From Taxillus chinensis (Eukaryota; Streptophyta; Magnoliopsida; Santalales; Loranthaceae): 64,000 bases of DNA. The stretch spans positions 4,371,826-4,435,825 of the forward strand of contig CM042090.1 of assembly GCA_023512835.1 (NCBI GenBank). Direction: 5' to 3'. Under the pieces are notes generated by a model. The model was not told where the DNA came from. It saw only the letters and a program-made list of their open reading frames with translations, and searched no databases. A program made the position numbers and the translations under genes. Of this stretch, positions 23,884 through 35,381 are shown one piece after another. Numbering within the stretch: position 1 is the first letter of the stretch; each line of letters starts with the position of its first letter.

Positions 23884-24619
23884 ATGGCACCACCGAGGAG
23901 GGTTGTCCGAGGCCAGGATCCGGCAGAGGAACCCACGATAGAGTCGGGGCACCAGGGGCGACGAGCGCTGCAGCGAAGTCATCGGCTCCCGTTGTGGGAC
24001 CTGATTTGACGCAGTGTTGATTCGGTTGCGGGAGGCCATGCAGGGTATGCGAGGGCTCGATGAGGGATATGGCTAGAGAGGTGGATGAGCCGAAGAGGCA
24101 ACGGCAGCCTCGGCGGCCACCACGGCCTCGGCAGCGGGAGGCGAGGGTGGTGCAGGATGTGCACCAGCCAGGAGGTCGTGGTAGAGCCGGCACGACGAGG
24201 AGTGGACTGGGCTGCGCGGTTTTGAAACACGCACCCAGGACTTTTGAGGATGGTTCGCGGCCAGGGTAGCCGAGGACCGGATTAGATGGACAGAGGACAT
24301 CTTTGAGATGATTGGGGTGCCGGATGAGGAGCGGGTGCGCGTGGCGACGCACTATTTGTTGGGTATCCCACACAGGTGGTGGGAATCCACTAGAGCTGTC
24401 CATGGCAATCGGATGAGCTGGAGAGAGTTTGTTGAGCGCTTCTTTGGGGAGTATTTTCCCGGCTCGTTGCGGTATGCTCGACGTAGAGAGTATTATGAGC
24501 TTGTGCAGGGTAGCATGAGTGTGGGGGAGTATGTGCAAGCCTTCACGATTTGGGGCGGTTTGCTCGGAGTCTTGGGAAAAGGAAGTCCGGAAGACGCAGG
24601 ACTTCATTCAGGGGCTTGA
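23884..24619 (+). pseudogene. gag capsid region of the complete Ty3 element, frameshifted
   Basis: A likely start ATG lies at 23884 (MAPPRRVVRGQDPAEEP). That frame closes after about 40 codons, and gag-like sequence continues in other frames. The clearest part, 24308-24619, contains YLLGIPHRWWESTRA, MSWREFVERFFGEYFPGSLR and REYYELVQGSMSVGEYVQAF. This is the core of the retrotransposon gag domain (capsid, particle assembly). Frameshifts at about 24000-24300 and before 24619 break the protein. Confidence 0.85.
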
Positions 24620-25000
24620 GGCCATCTTTGAAAAGACAGTGGAACCGATGCGGTTGACCGGCCTACGGGGAGGCGGTCGACAAGGCGATCATTATTGAGC
24701 GAGGTTAGGATCGGGCGAGAGCCCGAGGCCGGGCGGTTCGGCAGGTCCGAGCAAGAAGAGGCAGAGTGGGGAGAGCGGTGCTCCTCGGCCTGAGAGGAGG
24801 CAGGTGCGAGAGGGTTTCCGGCCAGGCGGTGGGCCCCCGGAGAGTTCGACCAACAGGAGGCCAGGGACCTGTTGGAGTTGTGGTTTGACCGGGCATGTCT
24901 CGAGAGATCGCCCAAGGAAAAAGATGACCTGTTTCCGATGCGGGAAAGTAGGGCATGGAGCTAGGGAATGTGTTACCCTTAGCTCAACCAAGCGGTGTAG
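24620..25000 (+). pseudogene. gag nucleocapsid: zinc-knuckle region
   Basis: In the frame from 24804, CFRCGKVGHGAREC (24930-24971) is a perfect C-x2-C-x4-H-x4-C knuckle. Just before it, CWSCGLTGHVSRDR (from 24870) has the same spacing but R in place of the last C. Two knuckles are usual in this clade, so the first is damaged. The flanks are Arg/Gly/Pro-rich as in nucleocapsid proteins. Confidence 0.8.
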
Positions 25001-25259
25001 GCCCTCGTCCGAGAGATCACGGACGAGAGGAGTGGGGCTCCGTCTCGAGAGGTCACCGCTGCCGGCACGAGCACGCAGACGCGACCTGCGGTGCAGCGGC
25101 CTCGGCGGGAGGCACAGGGTCATGTTGATCGGCGGGGCAAGGCCCCAATGGGCCAGGCTAGTGGCGGTGGACCACGAGGGAGGACTTTTGCCCTTACCAG
25201 GAGAGAGCGAGAGGTTCCACCAGTGGACGAGGCAGAGAGCAGGACCTTCGGTGGTGAGA

Positions 25260-25740
25260 GGTACCATTATCATTTCTCATACTATTTGTTCGGTTTTGAT
25301 TGATACTTGGTGCTACCCATTCTTTTATTTCGTATGCTACGGTGGTTGGCTTGGAGTTAGACCAGGAGACAGTGAGTCGGTCTCGATGGTTGCTTCACCT
25401 TTGGGTGGAATTGTGATACTTGAGAGTATCTCGTCGTGCTTGTCCAGGTAACACTTGGGGGTGTTAACCTGTTGTGTGATTTGTATATCATGGAGTTAGA
25501 TGATTTTGATGTTATCCTGGGTATGGATTGGTTGGTCTCCATGGAGGCCAAGATTGATTGTTTTCGACGGCGTGTGACGTTCCTCACACCGGAGGGCACG
25601 CAGGGTGTCTTTGTGGGTGAGTGGACCGAGGAGGCATGCAGGTTGGGACCTTTGAGGCATGGGTGGGGTGATGTGACCCACCGGTTAGCCAGCTTGACGT
25701 TTGTTGACGGGGAGGAGAGGGGAAGGCTGTTTTGCCACCC
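25260..25740 (+). pseudogene. Aspartic protease region
   Basis: At about 25305, VLIDT followed by a shifted copy of the ATHSF-type motif marks the catalytic Asp of a retropepsin. The later part (25436-25747) reads MELDDFDVILGMDWLVSMEAKIDCFRRRVTF, the conserved end of the Ty3 protease. A frame change separates the two parts. The enzyme would cleave the polyprotein; this copy is broken. Confidence 0.8.
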
Positions 25741-25744
25741 ATTG

Positions 25745-26815
25745 TAGATCGGTTCCCGGATGTGTTTCCCGAGGACTTGGTCGGTTTGCCACCCATGAGG
25801 GAGGTAGAGTTTTTGATTGAGTTGTTGCCAGGGACAACACCGATCAGGTTAGCGGCCTACAGGATGGCACCGACGAGCTTAGAGAGCTCAAGAGACGGAT
25901 AGATGATCTATTGGCACGAGGCTTTATCAGGCGGAGTAGCTCACCACTGGGGTGCTCCAGGTGTTGTTCGCCAAGAAGGCGGATGGTTCACTTCGGTTGT
26001 GTATAGACTACCGGAAGCTGAACCAGGTGACCGTGAAGAACAGTATCCATTGCCGAGGATCGATGACCTGTTTGATCGGTTTCGAGGTGCAAGATGGTTT
26101 TCCAAGATAGACTTGAGGTCCGGATACCATCGATCGAGGGTTAGGGAGGCGGATATCCCAAAGACCGCATTCGGTTGTCGCTATGGGCATTATGAGTGGC
26201 TTGTGATGCCGTTGGGCTCACGAATGCTCCAAGCGGTGTTTATGGGATTGATGAACCAGGTGTTCGCTCCATATTTAGATATGTTCGTTGTGGTGTTCAT
26301 CGACGATATCTTGGTCTATTCGGCGACCAAGAGGGAGCATGAGGAGCATTTGCGGTTGTGTGTTGCAGACCTTGCGGGAGCATCGGTTGTACGCGAAGTT
26401 CACAAAATGTGACTTCCGGTTGCAACAGTGCACTTCTTGGGGCATGTGGTGTCTTCGAGAGGGTATCACGGTGGACCCTGAGAAGATTGAGGCGATCATG
26501 TCGTGGAAGAGGCCCACGAATGTGTTTGAGATTCGTAGCTTCCTTGGTTTGGCGGGCTATTATCGGAGGTTCGTGGAGGATTTTTCCCGGTTGGCGGCTC
26601 CTATGACACACTTGACTAGGAAGGGAGTTCCTTTCATTTGGTCCGATGCGTGTGAGAGTGCTTTCATGGAGCTGAAGGCACGATTGACCTCGGCACCTAT
26701 CTTGATTCTCCCACAGGAGGGTGTGCCTTTTGAGGTGTATTGTGATGCTTCCAGGGTGGGTCTTGGTTGTGTGTTGATGCGGACTCGGCAAGGTGATTGC
26801 TTATGGATCTAGGCG
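25745..26815 (+). pseudogene. Reverse transcriptase region
   Basis: The entry motif [20 protein letters not shown] appears at 25770-25830. Then follow [44 protein letters not shown] and the catalytic box FIDDIL at 26296-26313. The thumb segment (VDPEKIEAIMSWKRP, IRSFLGLAGYYRRFVEDFS) is in another frame from about 26460. The shift near 26400 lies between the palm and the thumb. Key aspartates are present. Confidence 0.88.
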
Positions 26816-27105
26816 GTTGAGACCACATGAGCGAACTATCCCACGCATGATTTGGAGTTGGCTGCGGTGATCTTTGCTTTAAAGAGTCGGGCGGCATTAT
26901 CTCCTTGGGGAGAAATTTGTGGTGTATACGGACCACAAGAGCTTGCGATATATCTTCTCTCGGCGAGACCTGAACCTTAGGCAGAGACGGTGGGTGGAGT
27001 ACCTGCAACAGGTTCGGTTTGATATGATGTATACCCCTGGGAAGGGTAATGTGGTGGCAGATGCTCGAGTAGGAAGAGCGGGGCCGTGGTGGCCCACGTG
27101 CCATT
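26700..27105 (+). pseudogene. RNase H region
   Basis: PFEVYCDASRVGLGCVLM (26727-26780) holds the first catalytic Asp. A shift follows, and VYTDHKSLRYIFSRRDLN and RRWVEYLQQVRFDMMYTPGK continue at 26919-27050, with the usual NVVADA end. It would remove the RNA strand during reverse transcription. It is broken by a stop near 26810 and by a frame change. Confidence 0.85.
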
Positions 27106-27318
27106 AAAGAATGGGAGATGATGGGTCGGTTAGCGGCGATGAGGTTGCAAATGGTGACCAGGTGAGGGGCGAGGGACCCTCGGTGTTGTCGTCGCGATCC
27201 CCGAGTTGCGGCGCAGGATCATAGAGGATCACTGGGGGACATTGATTGTGAGGTCATCAGAGACAAGATTCAGACGGGGCAGGCATCTTCTGATTGGACT
27301 GAGGATGCTGAGCATATA

Positions 27319-28130
27319 TTGAGGTATAGGGGTCGCCTGATAGTTCCCCCTTCTCTTCAGGAGGAGGTTCTTCGGGAATTTCACCAGGTCGAGGTTAGCC
27401 GTACATCCTGGTGGGACCAAGATGTACCATGCCGTGAGGAGGCAGGATATTGGTGGCCAAGCCTGAAGAAGGCCGTTGCTGATTTTGTGAGGAGGTGTTT
27501 GACCTGTCGGCCAGTCAAGGCGAGCACCCGAGATCACCTGGTGAGTTGCGATCATTGCCGGTGCCGAGTGGAAATGGGACCACGTGACCATGGATTTTGT
27601 CACTGGACTTCCTCGTTCCAGGGGACACGACACGATATAGGTAGTTGTCGACCGGTTGACCAAATCGGCACATTTTATTCCGATTCGAGAGACAGACCCA
27701 GTGAGGACTTTGGGACAGAGGTATATTGATGTTATTGTGCGGTTGCATGGAGTCCCATTATCTATTGTATCTGATCGGGATGCGAGGTTCACATCTCGCT
27801 TTTGGAGACGATTGCGGCGAGCCTTGGATACTAGGGTGAACCTCGGTCTGACCTTTCACCCACAGACGGATGGTCAGTCGGAGCGGACGATTCAGACACT
27901 TGAGGATATGTTGCGTGCCTGTGTCCTAGATTTTGGAGGTTGTTGGGAGACTCACCTTCCTTTGGTGGAGTTCTCTTACAACAACGATTATCAAGCCACG
28001 ATTGGGATGGCTCCATATGAGGCGCTCGTATGGGCGGCCTTGTCGATCACCCTTGTCTTGGGCACAGCCCGGGAGAGACAGCAGTTCTCGGTCCCGATAT
28101 GGTTCGAGAGACCACGGAGATAGTGCGATT
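27319..28130 (+). pseudogene. Integrase region
   Basis: The zinc-finger end YWWPSLKKAVADFVRRCLTC lies at about 27449-27510. The core begins with LTKSAHFIPIRE (27656 onward), continues through SIVSDRDARFTSRFW and FHPQTDGQSERTIQTLEDML, and ends with FSYNNDYQATIGMAPYEAL. The D, D and E positions of the DDE triad are visible. The zinc finger and core are in different frames, and a further shift after MAPYEAL puts the rest into the frame starting at 28030. Confidence 0.88.
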
Positions 28131-28615
28131 GATTCGGCGGCGCATGTTAACAGGCAGTAGGCGGAAGTCCTACGCAGACCGCAGGCGTCAACCTTTGCAG
28201 TTTGAGGTGGGTGACCGTGTATTTTTGCGGGTTTCACCGCGTCGAGGGCATCGGAGGTTTGGATGTGGATCCAAACTTTCCCCTCGTTTTGTGGGGCCAT
28301 TTGAGATTGTTGCCACCGTGGGCGCAGTGGCTTATCGATTAGCTTTGCCACCAGGAGTTGGCTCGAGTACATGATGTGTTCCATGTGTCTCGGTTGCGAC
28401 GGTATCACCCAGATCCTTCTCATGTGTTGGACTATCGCGAGATAGACTTGGGCGATGATGGTGCCGTTGTTGAGATGCCGGCACAAATTTTGGACAAGCG
28501 GGACCAGGTCTTGCGAGGCAAGACAATCCCACTAGTTCGGGTGTTATGGCGACACCGAGGCATGGAGGAGCAGACTTGGGAAAAAAGAGAGCCAGATGTG
28601 GGTTCTTCATCCTGA
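28130..28615 (+). pseudogene. Integrase C-terminal GPF/Y region and chromodomain-like tail
   Basis: FEVGDRVFLRVSPRRG and LSPRFVGPFEIVATVGAVAYRL form the GPF/Y module. HDVFHVSRLRRYHPDPSHV follows in another frame, then MPAQILDKRDQVLRGKTIPLVRVLWRHRGMEEQTWE. That end is chromodomain-like, as in Tekay/Del-type chromoviruses, where it targets integration to chromatin. Aromatic-cage residues are incomplete, as is common in this group. Confidence 0.75.
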
Positions 28616-28916
28616 GCCGTTCGAGGACGATCGATCCTGAGGTGGGGCGGATGTGAGGACCTTCCCTGAGGTATGAGTTATGTTTTATGCATTTGTTTTG
28701 CATATGTTGTTTGAGATGTGGTTTAGCTTGTTGTTTGTTGGTTGGCATCCTGGCATCGTGTGAGCCTTTTTGGCTTGTTGTGAGTTGCATTGCACTGTGT
28801 GGTTGGTGATCATGTTGATGATCATATTTTTTGTGTCTTGTTGTTGTGCGGTGCTTGAGCTTGGATTTTGCTATGTCTTTTGGGCTTGTGTTTTATTTTC
28901 GAGGACGAAAAGTCCT

Positions 28917-28929
28917 AAGGTGGGGAGGA
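28917..28929 (+). other. Polypurine tract
   Basis: AAGGTGGGGAGGA abuts the 3' LTR start TGTAAAGACTCG. It is preceded by CGAGGACGAAAAGTCCT, a conserved context in Ty3 elements. Confidence 0.9.
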
Positions 28930-29330
28930 TGTAAAGACTCGTATTTGGGTAGTTTTGAGAGATAGTCATTCTATGAGAATGTAACTATCCTGGACGGTAG
29001 TGTAGCCGTCGATGTGAGCATTTTGACCGTACTTGGGCCCGATTCCGAGTCGGGGCCCCGTTTGACCCGATTGTTGACTTTTTGGGGTTTATTAGTTGAC
29101 TTTGCGTTTGAGCGATCATTTGAGTGTGATAATATCCGAACAGTGTTGTGCTCGTTATTTCGAGCGTTTTGACGGTAATTTGACTCAATTTGGAGTTCGT
29201 GACCTCGGGAGGTCAATTATTGCGTTCGGGTCAATTATTGCTGGGAGGCCAATTATTGACAACGGTATATATATAATTAAGAACTGCCTTATATCTTTAA
29301 TTGCCAATTATTGGTACGTGCATGTTTGAG

Positions 29331-29402
<72 letters not shown>

Positions 29403-31291
29403 GAAGAGCGTAGATCTTTCTTGGCGATTTTGGGGCGATTGGAGCTCGTGGATCGCAAAGAATCTTCCAGGTAGGTGATTCTAACTCCTTATATGATTCA
29501 TAGTAGGCTTAGCATGCTTAATTTGGGTGAAATCATGGAATTTGGGGGTGAACCTTAAGATTTGGGGGAAACCCAATTTTTGGTTGAATCTTGTGATTTA
29601 AATGCATAAAAGAGGTATTTCTGTTGATTACATGAAATTTAGAGTTATTTAAGACGTGTAATGGGGTGTATATCAAAATAAATGTGTTTATGAGTGTTTG
29701 GGGTTGCTGGGTTGCCGTTCTAGCTGAGAAAATTGGCAAAAACGACGATGAACAGTGTTTTTCCGGGACTAAGTGAATAGTGTTTCCGGGACTAAGTGAA
29801 CAGTGTTTCCGGGACTAAGTGAACAGTGTTTTTCCGGGACTAAGTGAACAGTGTTTCCGGGACTAAGTGAACAGTGTTTTTCCGGATCAGTAGTCCGGAG
29901 GAGTTAGTCCGGATCAGTAGTCCGGAGTAGTTAGTCCGGAGGAGTTAGTCCGGATCAGTAGTCCGGAGTAGTTAGTCCGGAGGAGTTAGTCCTGGATCAG
30001 TGATCCGGAGTAATCGGTTCAGCAGATCAAATCCGTAATGATGAAACGATGATCCGTAGCATCGATCCGGAGCATCAAATCCGTAGCAGTGAAACAGTGT
30101 TTATTTGCGGTCTGCGCATCGCACCTGGACATTTACATTGTAAACCATTATGCCTCTCCACATTTAATACTTAAGTTACAATGTAAATAACGAAATACCC
30201 CCCATTTGGATTCAAAGAAAAATACTAGAAAAATTAATTCCCACTATTTCAAAATGTGAAAATTGGGTTTTAGTGTAAAATCTCGGAAAAACCCAAAAGT
30301 TCGTAGTGGTGAATTTTTGGAAAGTGGGGTTAGACATCTCGGAAAAATTCCCAAAAATCAGATTATCTTATTTATGATAAGGGAACCCAATGCCGGGACT
30401 TTTAATTTCAAGAAAATAGCTGCTATGAGTACTTCCTTCATAAATCAAGGGTGGAGGATTTACTTGTGAAGATTGGCTACAATTCTAAAGAAAATGTTGA
30501 GAATGACATGTCATACTAATGTTAGTATGTTGATGTGAGGTATTGGGGCATGGACTCCGTGACTTGTTTGGGTTTTCACCGTGATGCACCGATGGTGCTA
30601 TGTGGTTGACGTGGCAGGCATATGCACCGATGGCAGGCCTGTGTGGCGACTGTGGCCGGGCATATTGCGCTGTGGATAGGCTAAGGCCTGAGTTGAGCCG
30701 TTGAGCTCGTGGAGCTAGGGCTGAGTGCTCTGAGCTGGGATCCCATGGAGGATCGTGGACAAGTTGTCCTGATGTTTGTTGCAGGCTGAGTCCTGATGAT
30801 TGTGCACACTACACGGTGCACGAGTACACTGAGCATATAGTATAGACCTATATGTGTTGCATGATGTGGAGTGTTAGGGTCACCTACTGAGCTTGTCGCT
30901 CACCCCTACTTGTTGCTTACCCTTTTCAGGTGTGACCCGAGACTAGTGGAGGACTTTCTTCCAGGAGGACGCCCACTACTACGATGTATGATACGATTAT
31001 ATTCTCGTATTGTTTTATGTGATATCCCAGGACATGGGTCCGTGGACGATTGTATTTGCATCCTGTATGATGTGATGTCTGTATGACTGTTTGACTCTTT
31101 GTATGCATGATGATATATGGGAAAGTACAGGATTACCCTTGATGTATGATCGTACAGGGTTGTATATTTGAGACAAAGACCACTGGTGTAGTCTCTATTG
31201 GTGCTAGTCACCAACCCCTTGACCTTTCAGGTGCGGGCAAGGGGAAGTCATGTACCCGGTTCCGGGTTCCCTGGAATTCGGGGGCATGACA
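28930..31291 (+). repeat. 3' LTR, 2362 bp
   Basis: It has the same ends and order as the 5' LTR. It is 40 bp longer, mainly from a longer GA run and extra TCCGGA repeats. The differences outside repeats are few and many sit at CG sites. Its TATA-like GGTATATATATAA is near 29264. Confidence 0.93.
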
Positions 31292-31296
31292 TGATA
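31292..31296. repeat. Target site duplication TGATA, right copy
   Basis: It is identical to 21113-21117, directly after the CA end of the 3' LTR. Confidence 0.9.
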
Positions 31297-31840
31297 GGTA
31301 CTTATAACATCAGCGCATCACAACTTCCTCCCAAAGGAGTAACACTAACACCCTATTTAAGCAAAAGTTATTATAACTCACTCAATTCAGTGTATCAAAT
31401 AGCTTATTTCCATGCACGTCAAAACTCGAGAGTTTACCCCAATGTTGGACACCTTCCAATCTCACATTAAACGTATCCTCAACCCTTCGAAAGGCATCTT
31501 AAAAAATGTCAACAAATGCTAGAACAAAACTAATCGAGTCTCACTCACTTATCCATATTTCTCAAGTAACTCCCATGAGTACAAGTCCTTATATTCACTA
31601 ATATAATTCAAGAACACTACCTATCTCATACATTCATGTACCGTTTATACAATATTCCCACCTAAATCATTCATATGACTATACCATAGGAATAACACAT
31701 GATTACCATTGAGCCATTCGAGAGCTCAGAATACACCACTAGTCACTCACAAGAGAATGTAATAGTCCAATCTTTAGAAAACAATCTAACACCTCAAAAC
31801 ATATTAAATGAGTTACATCAACAATAAATACTCATTTTAC
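31297..31840. other. Continuation of the interrupted flank
   Basis: This is AT-rich sequence that would be contiguous with 20451-21112 without the Ty3 insertion. No ORF or RNA was recognised. Confidence 0.45.
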
Positions 31841-31944
31841 CTTGTTACTCAGTAAGCTTAACACAAAAACATTTATTTCTGGTAACACTCGTAGTGGAAG
31901 AGAGAGAAACTCCCAGTGTATGGTTATTTGCATTGCATGACTTT

Positions 31945-31984
<40 letters not shown>

Positions 31985-32090
31985 TAAAGAAAAGGTGGAG
32001 CTTGCCAAATCGGAGCTTGGAGCTTGGGTTTTGGGATTGATACATCCAAATAATTTGACTTTGTGTGTGTGTGTGTATGTAATTTTTGGG
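31945..32090. repeat. (GT)n / (GA)n microsatellites and short direct repeat
   Basis: A GT run (about 31949-31963) passes directly into a GA run (to about 31985). A second GT run is near 32062-32078. The word GGGTTTTGGGATTGAT occurs twice (about 32027 and 32088), so this may be a small tandem duplication at the truncated LINE end. Confidence 0.7.
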
Positions 32091-32099
32091 TTTTGGGAT

Positions 32100-32995
32100 T
32101 GATGTAATACTGCGACCCAAATGCTCCCCCTCAAAAAAAGCAACCATAACACCATGAAGATCATCATAAATAATTTGCCAACAAGAGTGAAAAAACAAAG
32201 CAGAAAAACCATCAGGACCAGCAGTGGAATAAATATCCGAATCAATGACCACTTCCTTGAGTTCAGCAAGGGTGGGAGGCATATTAAGCTCAACATTATT
32301 ATCCACAGTAAGCAACGAGGGAATAAAACTAAAATCAGCATTGGAGTCAAGCAAAGCATCATGGGAAAATATAGAAGTAAAATAAGACACAATAGAAACA
32401 TGAATATCACCCAAAGAAGTCAAAACAGTGCCAGAATCCTCCCAAATAAAAAAAATATGATTCTTAGCATGCTTTTTTCTAACCAACATATGATAGTAGT
32501 GAGTATTACGCTCACCATCCACCAACCATTTGCACCCTGATTTTTGTTGCCAATATTGTTCTTTATAAGACAAATACTGATTAAGCAAAACATTACTCTT
32601 ATTTAAATTCATCTTATTAAGATCACAAGGATCATTTTGATAAACAATCTCTAAAACATCACATTCAGATTCATGATGTTTAAGTTGAGCAAAAATATCA
32701 CCAAAATCATGTTTATTCCAACATTTTAACTCACTTTTAAGATGCTGCTATTTAAACCAAAAACAATGCACCCCTATGGCCTCCAAAGGGAGGTTCCAAG
32801 AAGTAGTAACCACATGAAGAAAATCATGGTGAGAGGTCCACATGTTTAAAATTTTAAAAGAGCTAGGACCAACATGGCCTTGCTTGCTACAATAACAATA
32901 ATTTTAAGATAATGCAATTTCAGAAACTATTTAAGATGGCGTAAACCAGGCTTTGAAGCAATACCACGAATGTTCCAAATAAGAGAACTAATCAT
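32100..32995 (-). pseudogene. L1-type LINE ORF2 fragment (endonuclease start plus RT N-part)
   Basis: The frame starts at an ATG at 32995 with MISSLIWNIRGIASK, the usual start of the plant L1 endonuclease. Most of that domain is missing: after about 40 residues the sequence jumps to ILNMWTSHHDFLHVV (about 32845), the linker before RT. It continues with QHLKSELKCWNKHDFGDIF, WQQKSGCKWLVDGERNTHYYH and TAGPDGFSALFFHSCWQII, the RT entry. It ends near 32100 inside RT. There is one stop near 32755. It is therefore both internally deleted and truncated, and inactive. Confidence 0.85.
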
Positions 32996-33265
32996 TGATA
33001 ACCAAAATAAAGAGACAAGCTTAAGGATAAAACCTGGGAAAAAACCAGAAATCATTAGTCTGCAAGGGCAGGCTTAAGGGATTAGCTTCGCGTCAGACGA
33101 CAATGTTCCTTAGGGTCCATGAGCTATTTTTTTGATGTGAGTGGGTGGAACTCGCGGGAGAAGAGGGATAGTAGGAAGAGTGAGGGGAGCAATAGTAGCA
33201 GTGGACTTTTTACAAAGGTATGAGGGATTAGAGCAGTCATAGTGCCTATATTCCTCGGGCAGTGC

Positions 33266-35376
33266 TGTAAAGACCCGTACCTGTGAGTGGTGGAAGTAGG
33301 CCCCGAATAGATGTTGGAATACCTATTCGGCAGCGTGGCCTTAGCGTTGTTTATTTTTGCCGTTAATATTGTGTAATTATTATTAATCCGAGTATTTAAT
33401 GTTGAGGCCTGATTATTATTATTGTTATTAGTTTGTTAGTATTATTTAAATAATTTAATAGTACCTGCGGTTAATTCTTATAATGGGTGATTATTATTAT
33501 TTACTATTTATTTATTATTATTGGATTAATATTATTATCAATAAGTTATTATTATTATTATTATTATTATTTATTATTATAGAGTATAAATAAGAGGAAC
33601 TAGGGTAGAAACCCTATTTTTGGCTGTGCGTGCGCGAGCTTGGTAGGGTTGAAGCAAACTGTCGAGTTGATCTTTCAAGGCTATAATCAGGTAGGTGTTT
33701 CTTGATCGTCTGTTATCTTATTGCATAAGCACAGACGGATAGAACTAGTATCTGTTAATTCTTTACGGGTCAACACACGTTCAATTGTTTTACTCGATAA
33801 TCTGTATCTCGAGTGTCGTGCTTGCGTCGTGTCAAGGGTGCCATAGCACCGTCGGATGGGTTGTCAACAGCGTCGGGTTCGAGCGGCACCTGGAATGACG
33901 GCTTCAAGCGGCGTCGTGGGCGTCGGGTTCGAGTGGCACCTGGGACGACGGCTTCAAGCGGCATCGTGGGCGACGGCTTCGAGCGTCGTGGGTCGACGGC
34001 TTCGGGCGGTTTGAGCGACGGCTTCGGGCGGCATCGAGGGTGTTGGTCCAAGCGTCACGACAAGTCGAGTCCTCGCACGCCGTGCGGATGCGTTGGAAGG
34101 GAAGATTGGAAGCGAACGGGCGTCAACGCGGAGGAGGAAGTGCTCGCCGCTGGCTCGCCGGCGCGGTGAAGGAGGGAAGAGGAGGCGCGGCGTAGCCTGA
34201 TACGCCGCTCGTGTGGGGCCACCAACCTAAGCGTTGGTGGAGGTGGGCGTGCACGCGCGTGTGAGCGCCACACATATATATATATTAATATATATATATT
34301 TATGTATATATATTAATATATATGTGTGTGTGTTAAGTAAATTAATTAATTAATTAATTAATTAAATAAGTTAGTCCAATATTTAAGTATGTGAACACAT
34401 ATATATATATATATATTGATGTTGTTGTAGCTCAATATTATTAGTCAATTATAATAGAACTGAAAGGGTGTAATTGGAATTGTTGTTTGGTCTGGACTTG
34501 TTTCTATCTGGTATAGAGTTGTCAGTTTTGGTATGCTATGTTTGGCTTGATGATTGCAATGTTTTGTATAATTGACGTATTGAGCGTTAGCTGCTAAAGC
34601 ACCTTGTTAAATTTCCCTTTTTCTTGAAGTGGCATGATTTGGGTGGCAGTGATGGTTGGGTTAACCGTGGGTCCCACGTGGGGCTGGTAAGAGGCCGTAG
34701 GTCCCCCATGTGGCTGGTAACCCAGGTCCCATATGTGGCAGGTTGTCGACAGAGACACCACAGGTCCCACATATGGATGTTTGGTAGTAATTTAAATTTC
34801 CCGATGATGATAATGGGAGTCTCGTGGGTGGTTGAAAGGCCAATGTGAACCTTTAATTACGGAAGTGTGTTATAATGTCTTGAGAATTTGATTGTGATGA
34901 AAGGTGACACTACACTAGCACAAGCATACACTGAACATACAGACTTAGGAGTTTATGTAATAGTGTACTAGAGATGGGGATCACCTACTGGGCACTCGTG
35001 CTTACCCTACTTTATTTACTTTTCTTTACAGGTTGTAGAGGTTGGCCGTTGGAGGCATAACGGAGCTGTCAGACACCTTCGTGTAGGGTTCACTTACGAA
35101 CTTTTTCGTTACCTGTGATGATTTGGTTATTTCCTTCTTTCTTTTCCGGACGTGGGTCTGTGACAGTTGTACAAACTTGGCTGCTGGATTTCAGTAATGC
35201 TATTGTAGATATGTTAATTAATGACTTGTATGTTGCATTGGATTATTTAGAGGTACAACGCTACCCCCGTTGTAGTATTGTACAGGGTTGTATCAGTCAC
35301 CAACCCCTCTTTCCCTGGAGGGCGAGGGGAAGTCGCGTTCCTAATTCCGTGGGTTTCAGAATTTAGGGGCGTGACA
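33266..35376 (+). mobile_element. Solo LTR of a Ty3/gypsy element, 2111 bp, target duplication AGTGC
   Basis: It starts TGTAAAGACCCG and ends AGGGGCGTGACA. AGTGC lies directly on both sides (33261-33265 and 35377-35381). No internal region or second LTR exists, so it arose by recombination between LTRs. Inside are (TTA)n sequence at 33540-33580, a TATA-like AGAGTATAAATAAG near 33580-33593, a GC-rich minisatellite (33860-34045) and (AT)n runs at 34275-34320 and 34400-34418. The box ACTGGGCACTCGTGCTTACCC near 34989 is the counterpart of the LTR box at 23045. It sits inside the LINE, between ORF1 and ORF2. Confidence 0.92.
33860..34045. repeat. GC-rich minisatellite, unit around GACGGCTTCAAGCGGC
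   Basis: At least five variants of ACGGCTTC(A/G)(A/G)GCG(G/T) occur at irregular 20-60 bp spacing, alternating with GTCGGGTTCGAG(C/T)GGCACC. It is GC-rich in an AT-rich setting and lies in the expected leader of the LTR transcript. Confidence 0.75.
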
Positions 35377-35381
35377 AGTGC

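Larger units (their letters stand above)
21118..31291 (+). mobile_element. Structurally complete Ty3/gypsy retrotransposon, 10,174 bp, probably Tekay/Del-type chromovirus
   Basis: The element has a 5' LTR (21118-23439), an initiator-Met-tRNA primer site, remnants of gag, protease, RT, RNase H, integrase and a chromodomain-like tail in canonical Ty3 order, a polypurine tract, and a 3' LTR (28930-31291). TGATA flanks both sides (21113-21117 and 31292-31296), a perfect 5-bp target duplication. The LTRs are nearly identical over most of their length, so insertion is recent relative to the other elements here. Yet the coding region is split into many frames by single-base shifts and stops, so it is unlikely to move on its own. 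Clade assignment rests on the integrase C-terminal motif HDVFHVSRLRRYHPDPSHV and a chromodomain-like end. Confidence 0.93.

Noticed and set aside
23771..24607. A 278-codon minus-strand frame
   Set aside because: It is antisense to the gag region of the complete Ty3 element; composition is a shadow of GC-rich gag and no domain was recognised.
26297..27792. Long minus-strand frames opposite RT, RNase H and integrase
   Set aside because: They are shadows of the plus-strand pol domains, which carry the conserved motifs.
32121..32540. 139-codon plus-strand frame
   Set aside because: It is antisense to the LINE RT fragment, which has clear motifs on the minus strand.
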